A DNA stretch of 64,000 bases, from contig CAVXNR010000035.1 in the NCBI GenBank assembly GCA_963763095.1, positions 62,001 through 126,000 of the forward strand, read 5' to 3'. The DNA is from CAVUCH01 sp963763095 (GTDB lineage: Bacteria > Acidobacteriota > Vicinamibacteria > Vicinamibacterales > JAENWD01). This document shows positions 40,106-49,273 of this stretch, piece after piece; the stretch's first letter is position 1, and the number at the start of each line of letters is the position of its first letter. The notes below the pieces were generated by a model that saw only the letters and a program-made list of their open reading frames with translations, searched no databases and had not been told where the DNA came from. The translations under genes and the position numbers were made by a program.

Positions 40106-42791
40106 TTCGCCTGGTTGCGCGGCTGGCGCTGCTGCTCCTGCCTCGACACTTTCGCCGGGCATACGGCCGCGACCTGATCACGATGGTCGACGATCTGCGA
40201 GACGAGCCGCAGTATCGCGGCCCGCTGGGGGCCCTGCGCCTCTGCCGCGACACTGTCTGGGATGTCGGCACGACCGCTCTGCGCCTGCGCGGCGCAGAGG
40301 GTCCGCGTCGCCGCACCACAGGGCCGGCACGCGCACACATTCATCCATTCCCTACCCGCACACGACGCGAAGTGGACACCATCCTGCAAGACGTTCGTCA
40401 GGTGCTGCGTCTGTTCGTCCACCGGCCTGGCTTCGCCTGGCCGGCTGTCCTGACGCTGGCGCTCGGCATCGGAGGGGCCAGCCTTGTCGGCGGACTGATC
40501 GATGGTGTGGTCCTGACGCCCTTCTCCTACCCGGACCCCGAGCGACTGGTGAGCGTCGGCGTCAGCTTCCCGCGTGCCGGCGACCGGCTGCGGTTCATTG
40601 AGGCGCTGTCGCCGGTGGAGGCGCTCGACATCGCCTCGCTGCGTTCGCTGGATCCGTCATGGCGTTCGACCTCGGGAACCGCAATGTGTCCGGCGGGGAC
40701 GTGCCTGAGCGCCTCTTCACCGCTCTCGTGCTGGGCGATCCGTTCAGGACGCTTGCCATGGCGCCCGCAGCCGGACGCGGGTTCACGCGCGAGGAGCTTG
40801 CCCCCGGTGGCCGCAGGGCCGCGGTGATCAGCCACCGCATTTGGCAGAGTCGCTTCGGCGGCGACCCGGGCATTGTCGGGCGGGCCATCCGCGTGAATGG
40901 CGAACCGACGACCGTCGTCGGTGTGATGCCTCCGGCGTGGTTGATCGGCACTGACCTCTGGCTGCCCCTGGCGGCACGCCCGTCGGACTGGCCTCGAACG
41001 GCCCGGCAGTTCACTGTGCACGCGCGGCTTCGTCCGGAAGCTACGCGCGCGGCAGCGGACGCGGAACTGGCGACGCTCGCCGCACGGACCGCTGCCGAGC
41101 ACGGCGCAGAGTTCCGGGAGTACGCGGACTGGCGCCTCGTGTCGGCGCCGTGGGCCGAGGTCATGACCGAATCGCTGCGGCCGGTGGCGCGGCTGCTGGC
41201 GACGGCGATGGCCTGCATGCTGCTCTTCGTGTGCGTCAACGTCTCGAGTCTGCATGTCACTCGGCTGTCGACCCGCCAGCGGGAACTGGCAGTCCGGATG
41301 GCGCTCGGCGCGAGCCGCAGTCGCATCACGCGCGAGCTCATCACTGAAAGCCTCGTCGTTGCGATCGCCGGGTGTGCGCTCGGTCTCGCTGTCGCTGCCG
41401 GAGGGCTGGCGTGGGCCAGGGCGCTGCTGCCCGCCCAGCTCACGGCGCTCGGCATCACGCCGACGTTCTCCGTCCGCGTTCTCGTCGCAGGACTGACAGT
41501 GTCGATAGTAGCTGCCCTCGTGGTCGCGTGGCTGCCGGCGGTGCTGGTGGGACGAGTCGGCTCACGCGAATCACTGACGTCCCACTCGCGCGGCGCCACA
41601 CCGGGCCGCCGGCCACACCAGGCGCGCCAGGCGCTGGTCGTGGTTGAGATCGCCGTCGCGCTGGTGCTGCTCGTCGGTGCCGGTTTGATGGCGCACTCAC
41701 TCGGCCAGCTGCACCGGATGGATCCCGGCGTGGACACGACCAACGTCCTGACCATGCGCCTGACATTGCCCCGAGAGAAGTACGACGACGTGGCGGTGGA
41801 GCGCTTCTTCGACGACCTCGTCACACGCGTGACGGGCACGCCAGGGGTGGCTGGGGCCGCCGCAGCGTCGCAGTTCCCCCCGGAGGTGTTCGCGTCCGCG
41901 CGATTCCGGTTCGAAGGCGCGCACGGGATACCAGACAGCCTGCCGACCGCCGACCTCACCGTCGTCACGCCGGGCACGTTCAGAGTGCTCGGGATCCCGA
42001 TGCGCTCCGGACGGCCACTGAGCGAGACGGATCGTGCGAGCACCCCGCCGGTCGTCGTCGTGAACGAGTCGTTTGCAAAACGCTACTACCCTGCGGGATC
42101 GGCGATCGGCCAACGCATCGCCGTGGGCGAGGAGAGCCGAGCGCGTGCATGGGAGATCGTGGGTGTGGTGGGGGACACGCGTGGCCGGGGGGTGGCCATC
42201 CGGCCGGAGCCCGAAATCTACGTACCGCTCGCACAGGATCGTGACAGGTGGAACCAGCTGTTTCTGCTCGTCCGGACCGCTGGTCCGCCCACGCAGATGC
42301 TGCCCGCACTGCGGCGGATCATCGCCGAGATGGATCCGGAGCAGCCGGTGTACGCGATCCGCACGCTCGCAGACGCCTTCGCCGCCACGACGCTGCAGCA
42401 TCGGACCGCGACGATTCTCCTCGTCGTGTTCGCCGGATTCGCCGTCGCGCTGGCCGCTCTCGGCGTGTACACAGTGACGGCACAGTCCGTCGCCGCGAGA
42501 CGCCAGGAGATCGGCGTCCGCATGGCACTGGGCGCCGCGTCGGCGGACGTAGTGCGGCTGATCACGGGTCAGGCTCTGCGCCTGCTGCTGATTGGCGCGA
42601 GCCTGGGTGTGTTGGGGGGCGTCGCGCTCGGGCGCGTGGCATCCAGCCTGCTCGTCGGCATCAGCCCGTCCGACCCGTTTGTTCTCGCCGCAGTCACGGC
42701 TGCGCTCGTGGCGACAGGACTGGCGGCCGGGTGGCTACCCGCACGGAGAGCGAGCAGGATCGATCCCGCCTCCGCCCTTCGAAGCGAGTAG
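40102..42791 (+). CDS. ADOP-type duplicated MacB/FtsX permease, frameshifted
   Basis: About 896 residues, starting at the GTG that overlaps the padR stop. The short N-terminal helix block LLPRHFRRAYGRDLITMVDD is diagnostic of the acidobacterial duplicated orphan permeases. It is followed by QVLRLFVHRPGFAWPAVLTL, a MacB-like periplasmic core and FtsX-like helices, then a second copy (YTVTAQSVAARRQEIGVRMA, SIVAALVVAWLPAVLVG). The last line LPARRASRIDPASALRSE is the standard family end. A single frame change near 40655 splits the first periplasmic domain. No ATPase is encoded nearby, as usual for these orphan permeases. Probable role: export or envelope stress, by family only. Confidence 0.92.
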
Positions 42792-42820
42792 CCGCCATCG
42801 CCTACCTGCTACATGGAGTG

Positions 42821-42845
42821 GAGCCGGACGCCACGCACCCGGCTC
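42821..42845. terminator. Weak hairpin terminator
   Basis: A 7-bp GC stem (GAGCCGG and complement) with an 11-nt loop begins 30 bp after the permease stop. No T-run. It probably ends the padR-permease transcript. Confidence 0.4.
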
Positions 42846-43082
42846 GGTTCGTCACGCGATCGCGACGGTGTCGACGATCAGCGCTGGAGATGTCAGATTC
42901 GACACGGGGTGACGCCGTCGACCGCCGTCCCATCCCGAACAGCGCAAACGGCACGACTGCGAAGAATTACCAGGGCGATGACCCACAACGCAAGCGGCCT
43001 GACCTGAGGAGAGACCTGCTCCCCGGCCGAGGCCGCCGCCCGGCAGGCGCCACTGATTGAGCGGAGACAATCCACTGGGGGT

Positions 43083-43304
43083 TCAGCGGGGAGCCGGCCC
43101 CTGCGGCGGTCGGACCAGAACAGCGTCCGCTCGTTCCGGATTGCCGGGCCGCAAACGGGCCCGCCAGAACGTCACCGCCGCGCTCCCCGCCAGGATTCCC
43201 ACAAACCACGGCCACCTGCGAGGCGCCGGCTCCCTCAACACCCGCTCGAGGTGCCGCCGCGTGCTGGCCACCGCCGGATCGCCATCGAAGTGATAGTCAG
43301 TCAT
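43083..43304 (-). CDS. Small single-pass membrane protein
   Basis: 73 residues from MTDYHFDGDPAVASTRRHLE, with GGGGATG before the ATG; a more upstream start codon adds Cys-rich random sequence and is rejected. After a charged cytoplasmic N-terminus and a basic RVLREPAPRR segment comes one membrane helix (WPWFVGILAGSAAVTFW), then a basic C-terminus. Unknown function. Confidence 0.5.
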   Translation of the reverse strand: MTDYHFDGDPAVASTRRHLERVLREPAPRRWPWFVGILAGSAAVTFWRARLRPGNPERADAVLVRPPQGPAPR

Positions 43305-43559
43305 ACATCCCCAGGAGCAACTTGCGACCCCGACCCGATTGTCCGTACACCAGCATACCAACTGCCGGCGGTGCGGCGGCAGACGCTCGGCCGGTCTGAG
43401 CTATACGCGGGCCGGACCGGTGTGACTTGTCGGAGGAGTGGGCGCGCAGTCCGTCGGGCTGATCGTCCGCCGCCGGTCGCGTGACGTGTCGGCGCTGACC
43501 GCTGGCGAGGTGGTCAGTGCGCGCACGCACGCGCGGACGGCGGCGTGCGTGCGCGTTCG

Positions 43560-43772
43560 TCAGCGGTGAGCGGCGGGGTGATGAGGTGCCATCCCGGGCT
43601 GCGATCCCCTGTTCGGCAGGGCACGATCCGCGGACATGCACTCGTGGTGATGTCGGTCCGCACTGCAATGGACGTGGCAGTACCCGGACGGATGCAATGT
43701 GGTCTTCCGGCACGGCCGTCGTCCCTCGTCGGTCTGAATGGTGGCGGAACAGGTCGTTCGGAGCTGAGACAT
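43560..43772 (-). CDS. Small Cys/His motif protein
   Basis: 70 residues starting MSQLRTTCSATIQTDEGRRP, with GGAG 9 nt before the ATG. The motif C-S-A, GRRPCRKT, GYCHVHC matches the short C-x-n-G-x-PCR-x-n-G-x-YC-xx-H patterns of small zinc-binding-like proteins found in many soil bacteria. The last 25 residues are Pro/His-rich and may be unstructured. Function unknown. Confidence 0.4.
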   Translation of the reverse strand: MSQLRTTCSATIQTDEGRRPCRKTTLHPSGYCHVHCSADRHHHECMSADRALPNRGSQPGMAPHHPAAHR

Positions 43773-44118
43773 TGGGAGCAACTCCAGGCTAACGCGTATT
43801 TCGGGTCAACGCGTTGTCGGAGTATCGAGGCGGCGGGACGACGCGACAATGGCTCGCAGGTCATGGTACACAAGGTTTTCCGGTACCAGGACTCGAGCCG
43901 GTCATGTGCGGTGCGCGTCCAATAGCCATGCGCCATAGAATCGGGAGCGAGCGGCTCGCATGACGCGCTGTTCCTTTGGCGCTTTCGAAGCGCCCGAGAC
44001 AGCAGCCTTCTGCTCTGCGTGCGGAAGGACACTCCAGCGGCGCGCGTCCGCTGCACCGCTGCCCGTATAGCTGTAAGGTGGGACGTGTCAGGGTGTGGCG
44101 CAGCGAGGCGCTGGCCGA
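43773..44118. other. Intergenic, no gene seen
   Basis: No frame with plausible start and composition, and no clear promoter or hairpin. Long open frames cross it on the minus strand but have Arg/Ser/Ala-biased random composition. Confidence 0.35.
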
Positions 44119-44334
44119 TCAGTGGATAGGGCGACGAGGGCGGAGCCGCTCGAACAGGGAGGGACGTGCGCGGAGCGCGTTGCCTGCGATGTCGCACCAG
44201 CCACGCCAGCCGCACGCGCCACAGCGGTACGGCCTGCGGCTCGTGAACTTCTTCACCAGCCGCTCCAGCCCCCGCGTGCGTGACCGTTCCGCGCGCGGCT
44301 GGTGACAGCACGGGCACGGCAGGTGACCATACAT
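44119..44334 (-). CDS. Zinc-ribbon mini-protein
   Basis: 71 residues, MYGHLPCPCCHQPRAERSRT, then YRCGACGWRGWCDI. Two CxxC pairs separated by 27 mostly basic residues and an aromatic after the last pair fit a compact zinc ribbon with an inserted basic loop (RGLERLVKKFTSRR). Start chosen as the first Met before the CPCC. Ribosome-binding site is weak. Related to the genes at 20990 and 24387 in layout, not closely in sequence. Function unknown. Confidence 0.5.
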   Translation of the reverse strand: MYGHLPCPCCHQPRAERSRTRGLERLVKKFTSRRPYRCGACGWRGWCDIAGNALRARPSLFERLRPRRPIH

Positions 44335-44522
44335 TGTTCATCAAGCTTCGACCTGCGCCGAGCCGGGGTCAAGCACAGCGGGTGGGAGATGACCCGCGAC
44401 AGAAGCCCGGACGGGCTGCCCGTGACGCGAAGATCGGCTTCAGCGGCGGCCCCCGGCGGCGCCGCGGCATCGCCACGATCGTTTATCGAGGAGGAGAGAC
44501 GACCGTGTGTCAGCGCACTATC

Positions 44523-44672
44523 TCATCTGCACTCCGCGTGCTGGCAGTTGCAGTGCAGTTCCGTCATTGTCCCTGCGCGGGCGCAATAATCGCTGCAGTA
44601 CTTCGTGCCTGGCCTCGCGTTGCACTGACAGCCCTCGTGTGCGCACTTGATCGTGCCCTGGTGCTCTGCCAT
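44523..44672 (-). CDS. Bacterial metallothionein
   Basis: 49 residues from the ATG of MAEHQGTIKCAHEGCQCNAR, with AAGGAG 6 nt upstream. It carries eight cysteines at positions 10, 15, 17, 26, 30, 41, 43 and 48 plus His12, His40 and His45, in the order KCAHEGCQC, YCSDYCA, HCNCQHAEC. This is the SmtA/BmtA zinc-sequestering metallothionein pattern. A longer upstream frame exists but has no conserved Cys spacing. It lies among several tiny Cys-rich genes and 475 bp from a response regulator with a zinc-ribbon tail. Likely buffers zinc, cadmium or copper in the cytoplasm. No SmtB-type repressor is adjacent. Confidence 0.9.
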   Translation of the reverse strand: MAEHQGTIKCAHEGCQCNARPGTKYCSDYCARAGTMTELHCNCQHAECR

Positions 44673-45146
44673 GATGTGCTCCTTCGCGCGGCTGGGAGCC
44701 TGCGCGCCACATACGTTCCTGTAGCAAGTGATGCAACGCGCGGGCCCGAACACCTGAAGCTGTCAGCGTCCCGATCACCGGGGGCGCGGGATGTGCGCGC
44801 GTCGCATCACAGGCACAGTGCCGTTGTGCACGTATAATTCTTCCGTCGCCGCGGGCGTTCGGCCCCGGTTCACTCGTCCCTCCCAGCTCACCGCCGCGTT
44901 GGGCGCGGAGGCTTTCGGCTCCTTTCGATCGCGCGTTACTGCTGACCTGCAATCCGGGCCGCGGCTGGTACACTCGTCAGACACCCGCTCACCGGCCAAG
45001 GCCTGCTCTGTTTACGCGGCTGTCGGGGTTTGCGACACTGCCCCACGTCCACGAGCGCTCTGCGGTGGAGACGCGGGCGGCAGCCAGTTTGCTAGTGCCG
45101 AAGGGGCCCCGTGAGCCTCGGCCGGATCTCCGTTCCAGGGGGGTTC
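44673..45146. other. Intergenic with a TATAAT box
   Basis: A perfect TATAAT on the plus strand (44833-44838), inside CACGTATAATTCTTCCG, lies about 300 bp before the response-regulator start. It may be that gene's promoter with a long leader. No good -35 element and no convincing small gene in the leader. Confidence 0.4.
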
Positions 45147-45818
45147 ATGAACGACAAGCTCGTTCTCATCGCCGACAACGATGCGGCCACGCAACGGATG
45201 TTCGAGGCCGCATTCGGTGCACAGCAGTTCCGGACCACGACGGCCAGCAACGATCAGCAGGCGCTCACGATCGCCCGAACGGAGCGGCCGGAGTTGATCG
45301 TGACCGACCTGTGCATGCCCAGGCTCGACGGGTTTTCCGTTGTCGAGCAGCTCAAGAGCGATCCCGAAACCGCTGAGATACCGGTCCTCGCAATCACGGC
45401 GCAGCCCTATCCGGAGCTGCAGCAGCGCGTACGATCGGCTGGATTCGATGCGCTTTTGATCAAACCTGTGACTGCAACGACGTTGGTGGACGTTGCCCGG
45501 CTGCTCGTGGAACGCGCCGCTCTGCTGCGGCAACGCTCCTCCCGGCTGCTGCGCCGTGGTGCGGCGCTGCGGGAGCGGTCCGTGGAAGCGCAGCGTGACG
45601 CGGTCGCCGTAGGCGCTGCCGCCGAAGCACCTGAGACACCGGCCACAGTCGCGCCTGCCGGCGCGCTCCCGGTGTCACCGCGATGCCGCCGATGTGGCAG
45701 TGACGCCGATTGCACGGTCGTGAGGACCACCCGCTCCAGCGTCACCTACAAGTGCGGTATGTGCATGGGTCAGTGGCGCCTGACCTTCAAGAACACGACT
45801 ATCGGCTCCGCCAGTTGA
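45147..45818 (+). CDS. Response regulator receiver with C-terminal zinc ribbon
   Basis: 223 residues from MNDKLVLIADNDAATQRMFE, chosen because it starts right before the first receiver strand and follows an AGGGGGG stretch. The receiver has Asp10 and Asp12, the phosphorylation Asp54 in IVTDLCMPRLDG, and the conserved Lys in LLIKPV. After it come a helical Ala/Arg-rich linker and a terminal zinc ribbon, CRRCGSDADC and YKCGMCMGQWRLTFK. The receiver has no DNA-binding or enzymatic output other than the ribbon. The ribbon resembles the stand-alone mini-proteins elsewhere in this window. Its kinase is not nearby. Confidence 0.85.
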   Translation: MNDKLVLIADNDAATQRMFEAAFGAQQFRTTTASNDQQALTIARTERPELIVTDLCMPRLDGFSVVEQLKSDPETAEIPVLAITAQPYPELQQRVRSAGFDALLIKPVTATTLVDVARLLVERAALLRQRSSRLLRRGAALRERSVEAQRDAVAVGAAAEAPETPATVAPAGALPVSPRCRRCGSDADCTVVRTTRSSVTYKCGMCMGQWRLTFKNTTIGSAS

Positions 45819-45842
45819 TCGCAGAATTCCGAGTGCGCCGTC

Positions 45843-48740
45843 TCACTGTGCCGTCCCGGTGCCGGGCACGAGCGTGACCACCGTGTATCGCTCGAGCGGA
45901 AAATAGCGGCGGAACACGTCGCGCAGCACGTCCGGCGTCACTTCCGAGATCCGCTTCGGGCGCTCCAGCATCTCCGCAGGGTCACGACCCAGAAGGTGGG
46001 CAGTCTGCAGGCCGCTCGTCCAGTAGCCGTTCTGGCGCGTCGCGGTCTCATGGTTGCGGCGCGCCCCTTCCTTCGCGCGATTTGTCAGGTCGGAGGAGGG
46101 GCCCTCCTTCTGTAGCCGCGCCACCTCCTGCAGCACGCGCGCGATCATCGCGTCGAGATTTGCCGGATCGGCCCCGAACCCCACGCTGACGTGGCCGGCG
46201 CCCCGCAGCGGCAGGCGCTGCACCAGGTCCGCCGAGACGTTGTATGTCTGGCCCAGCTCCTCTCTCAGGATGTCGCGCAGCGCGATCTCCAGCACGTCGG
46301 TGGCTGCCCCGACTCGCACCTGCTCAGCGGGGTCGGGCGGATCGGCGAAGAAGCTCATGACGGCCTGGCTGCGCGGCTCACGGCCGAGGACCACCTGCGC
46401 ACGCTGAATCTCCGAGGGGAACAGGAGCCCCACGTCTTTCGCCTGCGACATCCGCCGCCCGGTGGACGGCAGCGTGCCGACGTAGCGCGCCAGCAGCGGA
46501 ATGGCCTGGTCCGGCTGGAATGCTCCGGCCATGAACACGGTGAAGTCCGCCGCGTTCGAGAAGCGGGCCTTGTAGAACGCCAGCATCCGGGCGCGATCGA
46601 GCGACGCGACACGCTCGCGGGTCAGCGGCCGCGAAGCGTAGTGCCCGGACGTGTTGACCTCGCCCACCTTCTCGGTGAAGACCCGCATCGGGTTCTGCGC
46701 ACGATTGGCGAGGGCCGCATCGAGCTGCCGTTTCAGCAACACCAGGGCGTCGGGATCGTCCCCGGGAGCAGCGAATCGCTGGTGCAGCAGCTGCAGCGCG
46801 GTCTCCAGCTGAGCAGGCACGGCAGATCCGTTGATGCCCTGCATCTGCATCGACATGAACGGCGCCACCGAGGCCAGCTGTCCGGACAGCAGCTTCTGGA
46901 GCTGGAAGGCCTTCAGCCCGCCGGCGCCTGACAGGCTGACGTACGTAGTGGCCAGCGAGGCTTCGGCGTAGTCCGCGGGCGCGGCGAGCGAGAGCCCGCC
47001 CGGTGCGTACATCGTGAACACGATCTCGTCGTTCTTGAAATCAGTCGGCTTCAGCCACGCCTCGACCCCATTGGCGAAGCGCACGATGGTGACGCCGAGG
47101 TCCGCACGTTCCCGCCGTTCGACGACCGCTGCCGGCTCCGGGATCCGTTCCATGAGCGCGCGGGTGGAGACGGCGTCGGTCCAGGGCGGCGCGGCGATCG
47201 TCTCGGCGGAAGCGATCGACGCCCGCACGTCGCTTTCTTCTGGCACCTGAATGCCGGGCTTCTGCGGCGACAGCGCAAGCACGACCCGACTGGTGTCTCC
47301 AAGCAGCTGCTTGAGTAGCGCTGAAACCTCGCCCGTCGTCATGCCGGGAACGAACTGACGCCCCATTTCGTACTGGTACACGATGCCGGGGCTGGGTTCG
47401 CCTTCCAGAAAGTGCGACACGTACTCGCGCGCGTACGATGCGCTTTCTGTCTTGTCGCGCTCCTTGAGCGCCCGCGAGAAGAACGCCGACAACCATCGCT
47501 TCGCGCGATCCAGTTCCGCCTGGCCGACGCCGTGCTGCCGCAGGCGGTTCGCTTCAACAACAAGCGCGGCGACGCCATCCTGGAGGCGTCCATCAGGTAC
47601 GCCGGCGCTCAGGGAAAACGCCGTCACGCCCGGGCTGAGCCGGCGGTTGCCCACACCCAGCCCGAGCACCTTTGCGTCGGGGCGCCGCACGAGGTCCTCG
47701 AAGCGCTCGTTCATGATCCGTTCGGCAAGCCGCTGCATCAGCGACCGGCGATAGTCGCCCACCCGCGACTGAGGCTCGGCGGGCCGCTTTCGCATGATGC
47801 TTACCGACGAACCGGCCGCCTCCGGGTCTGCCACGACGCTGACAAGCGTCTGATCGTGCAGCGGAACTTTGTCATTCCGGCGAGGAGGCGGCGAGGTGCT
47901 CCTGGCACGGAGCGGACCGAACGTGGTCCTCAGGGACCGCTCGAGCGCGAGCGGATCGGCATCGCCGACCAGCACGAGGGCCATCCGATCCGGGCGGTAG
48001 AAGGTGTCGTAGAAGGCACGAAGACGCTGCGCCGGGGCGTTGCGGAGGACGTCCGGCTTGCCAATCGGCAGCCGCTCGGCGTAACGGGACTGGAAATAGA
48101 GCACGGGCACCTGGCGGTCCCGTATGCGGGACGCGGCACCCAATCCGCCCCGCCACTCCTCGATCACCACCCCGCGTTCCTTCTCCACCTGCCCGGAATC
48201 AATCGTGAGCCCGCCGGCAATGTCTGCGAGCGCGCTGAGGCCACGTGCGACGATTTCCGGCTTGTCGGCCGGGAGGTCGAGCATGTAGACCGTCTCTTCG
48301 AACCCGGTGTAGGCATTCACGTGTGGTCCGAGCCGCGCGCCGACCGATTCGAAGTACGAGATGAACTCGCCGGGTCTGAAGTGCTCGCTCCCGTTGAACG
48401 CCATGTGCTCGAGGAAATGCGCGATCCCCTGTTGATCGTCGGCCTCGTCGAGCGAGCCCGCCTTCACCGCGAGGCGGAGCAGCACACGTCCAGCAGGTCT
48501 CGTGTTCTGCCGGATGTAGAACGTCAGCCCGTTCGGCAGCGAGCCGGTCTTGACGGCCGAGTCGAATGGGATCTCCGCCTGGAGATCGAGTGCCGGCCGC
48601 TCCTGGCGCGAGTGCGCGAGGGCGAGGGCGAGACCGAGCGAGATGAGCAGGCCAACCAGGATCCACGCGCGTACCCGCACAGAGGATCGCAGTGGAACGG
48701 GCGCAGGATCGGCAGGCCCGAGCGGCACGGGGACGTCCAT
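45843..48740 (-). CDS. M16 (insulinase-like) zinc metallopeptidase, two-domain
   Basis: 965 residues from MDVPVPLGPADP. An N-terminal membrane anchor or signal (ILVGLLISLGLALALAH) is followed by the M16 peptidase core: the inverted zinc motif HFLEH (108-112) in GIAHFLEHMAFNGSEHF, with the downstream Glu in EKERGVVIEEWRGG. The second, non-catalytic M16 half is present in the C-terminal 450 residues (RFANGVEAWLKPTDF and so on). Such proteins degrade peptides in the periplasm. An upstream in-frame start is rejected: it adds 45 residues of basic random sequence. Frame intact. Confidence 0.93.
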   Translation of the reverse strand: MDVPVPLGPADPAPVPLRSSVRVRAWILVGLLISLGLALALAHSRQERPALDLQAEIPFDSAVKTGSLPNGLTFYIRQNTRPAGRVLLRLAVKAGSLDEADDQQGIAHFLEHMAFNGSEHFRPGEFISYFESVGARLGPHVNAYTGFEETVYMLDLPADKPEIVARGLSALADIAGGLTIDSGQVEKERGVVIEEWRGGLGAASRIRDRQVPVLYFQSRYAERLPIGKPDVLRNAPAQRLRAFYDTFYRPDRMALVLVGDADPLALERSLRTTFGPLRARSTSPPPRRNDKVPLHDQTLVSVVADPEAAGSSVSIMRKRPAEPQSRVGDYRRSLMQRLAERIMNERFEDLVRRPDAKVLGLGVGNRRLSPGVTAFSLSAGVPDGRLQDGVAALVVEANRLRQHGVGQAELDRAKRWLSAFFSRALKERDKTESASYAREYVSHFLEGEPSPGIVYQYEMGRQFVPGMTTGEVSALLKQLLGDTSRVVLALSPQKPGIQVPEESDVRASIASAETIAAPPWTDAVSTRALMERIPEPAAVVERRERADLGVTIVRFANGVEAWLKPTDFKNDEIVFTMYAPGGLSLAAPADYAEASLATTYVSLSGAGGLKAFQLQKLLSGQLASVAPFMSMQMQGINGSAVPAQLETALQLLHQRFAAPGDDPDALVLLKRQLDAALANRAQNPMRVFTEKVGEVNTSGHYASRPLTRERVASLDRARMLAFYKARFSNAADFTVFMAGAFQPDQAIPLLARYVGTLPSTGRRMSQAKDVGLLFPSEIQRAQVVLGREPRSQAVMSFFADPPDPAEQVRVGAATDVLEIALRDILREELGQTYNVSADLVQRLPLRGAGHVSVGFGADPANLDAMIARVLQEVARLQKEGPSSDLTNRAKEGARRNHETATRQNGYWTSGLQTAHLLGRDPAEMLERPKRISEVTPDVLRDVFRRYFPLERYTVVTLVPGTGTAQ

Positions 48741-49273
48741 GGGTGATGACTCTGGAACTGTGGCGAAAGCGCCTCTCCCAGCATAGCCCAGCGGGTCTCC
48801 CTTCCGCAGCCTGTTCGGCCGAACGCCCCGCGGAAGGGGCTGGCCGATAGTAGTGAGCGCGAATGGCACGTACAAGGCGAGCCGGGAGGCGAGAGGCCTC
48901 CCGTCCGTTCGGATGGGATGTTTGCCGTTCCGCAGAGTGCTGAACGAGCGCAGTTGCTCCTGTTAGAGCAAGCGGGGTGCCATGGCGGGCAATACGCGGA
49001 AGCCGCACCCCACGTGCACGGGTGAGCAAAACCATGGAAAAAGTGGGCAGTCGCCGTGCGTACGTCCGATTGCGTGAGCAAACACTCGCCTCTTGTGGTC
49101 GGCCTCGCGCTCACCGCGGGCGCCTGTAAGCGCGGGGCGGGCTTGCGCTACACTGCGGCGTCCCGCGGCAGACCTGAGCGCTGCGCGACTCACGTAGACC
49201 ACTTGAGGCGGAGGCGTTGCTCACAAACCTGAGAGACACGCCCAACCTCAAAAAGCTCACGAAAAACGGATCC
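48741..49273. other. Intergenic between divergent M16 and PIG-L genes
   Basis: Upstream regions of both divergent genes. A GCTACACT -10-like element near 49150 could serve the plus-strand gene. Partial inverted GGGGTGC/GCACCCC sequences near 48970-49015 do not form a clean stem. No gene seen. Confidence 0.4.

Noticed and set aside
43514..44344. A 276-codon minus-strand gene
   Set aside because: It crosses two better-supported small genes, has random composition and no start with a ribosome-binding site.
48960..49020. Inverted repeat near GGGGTGC/GCACCCC
   Set aside because: The arms match only partly and no stable stem forms, so no terminator or operator is claimed.
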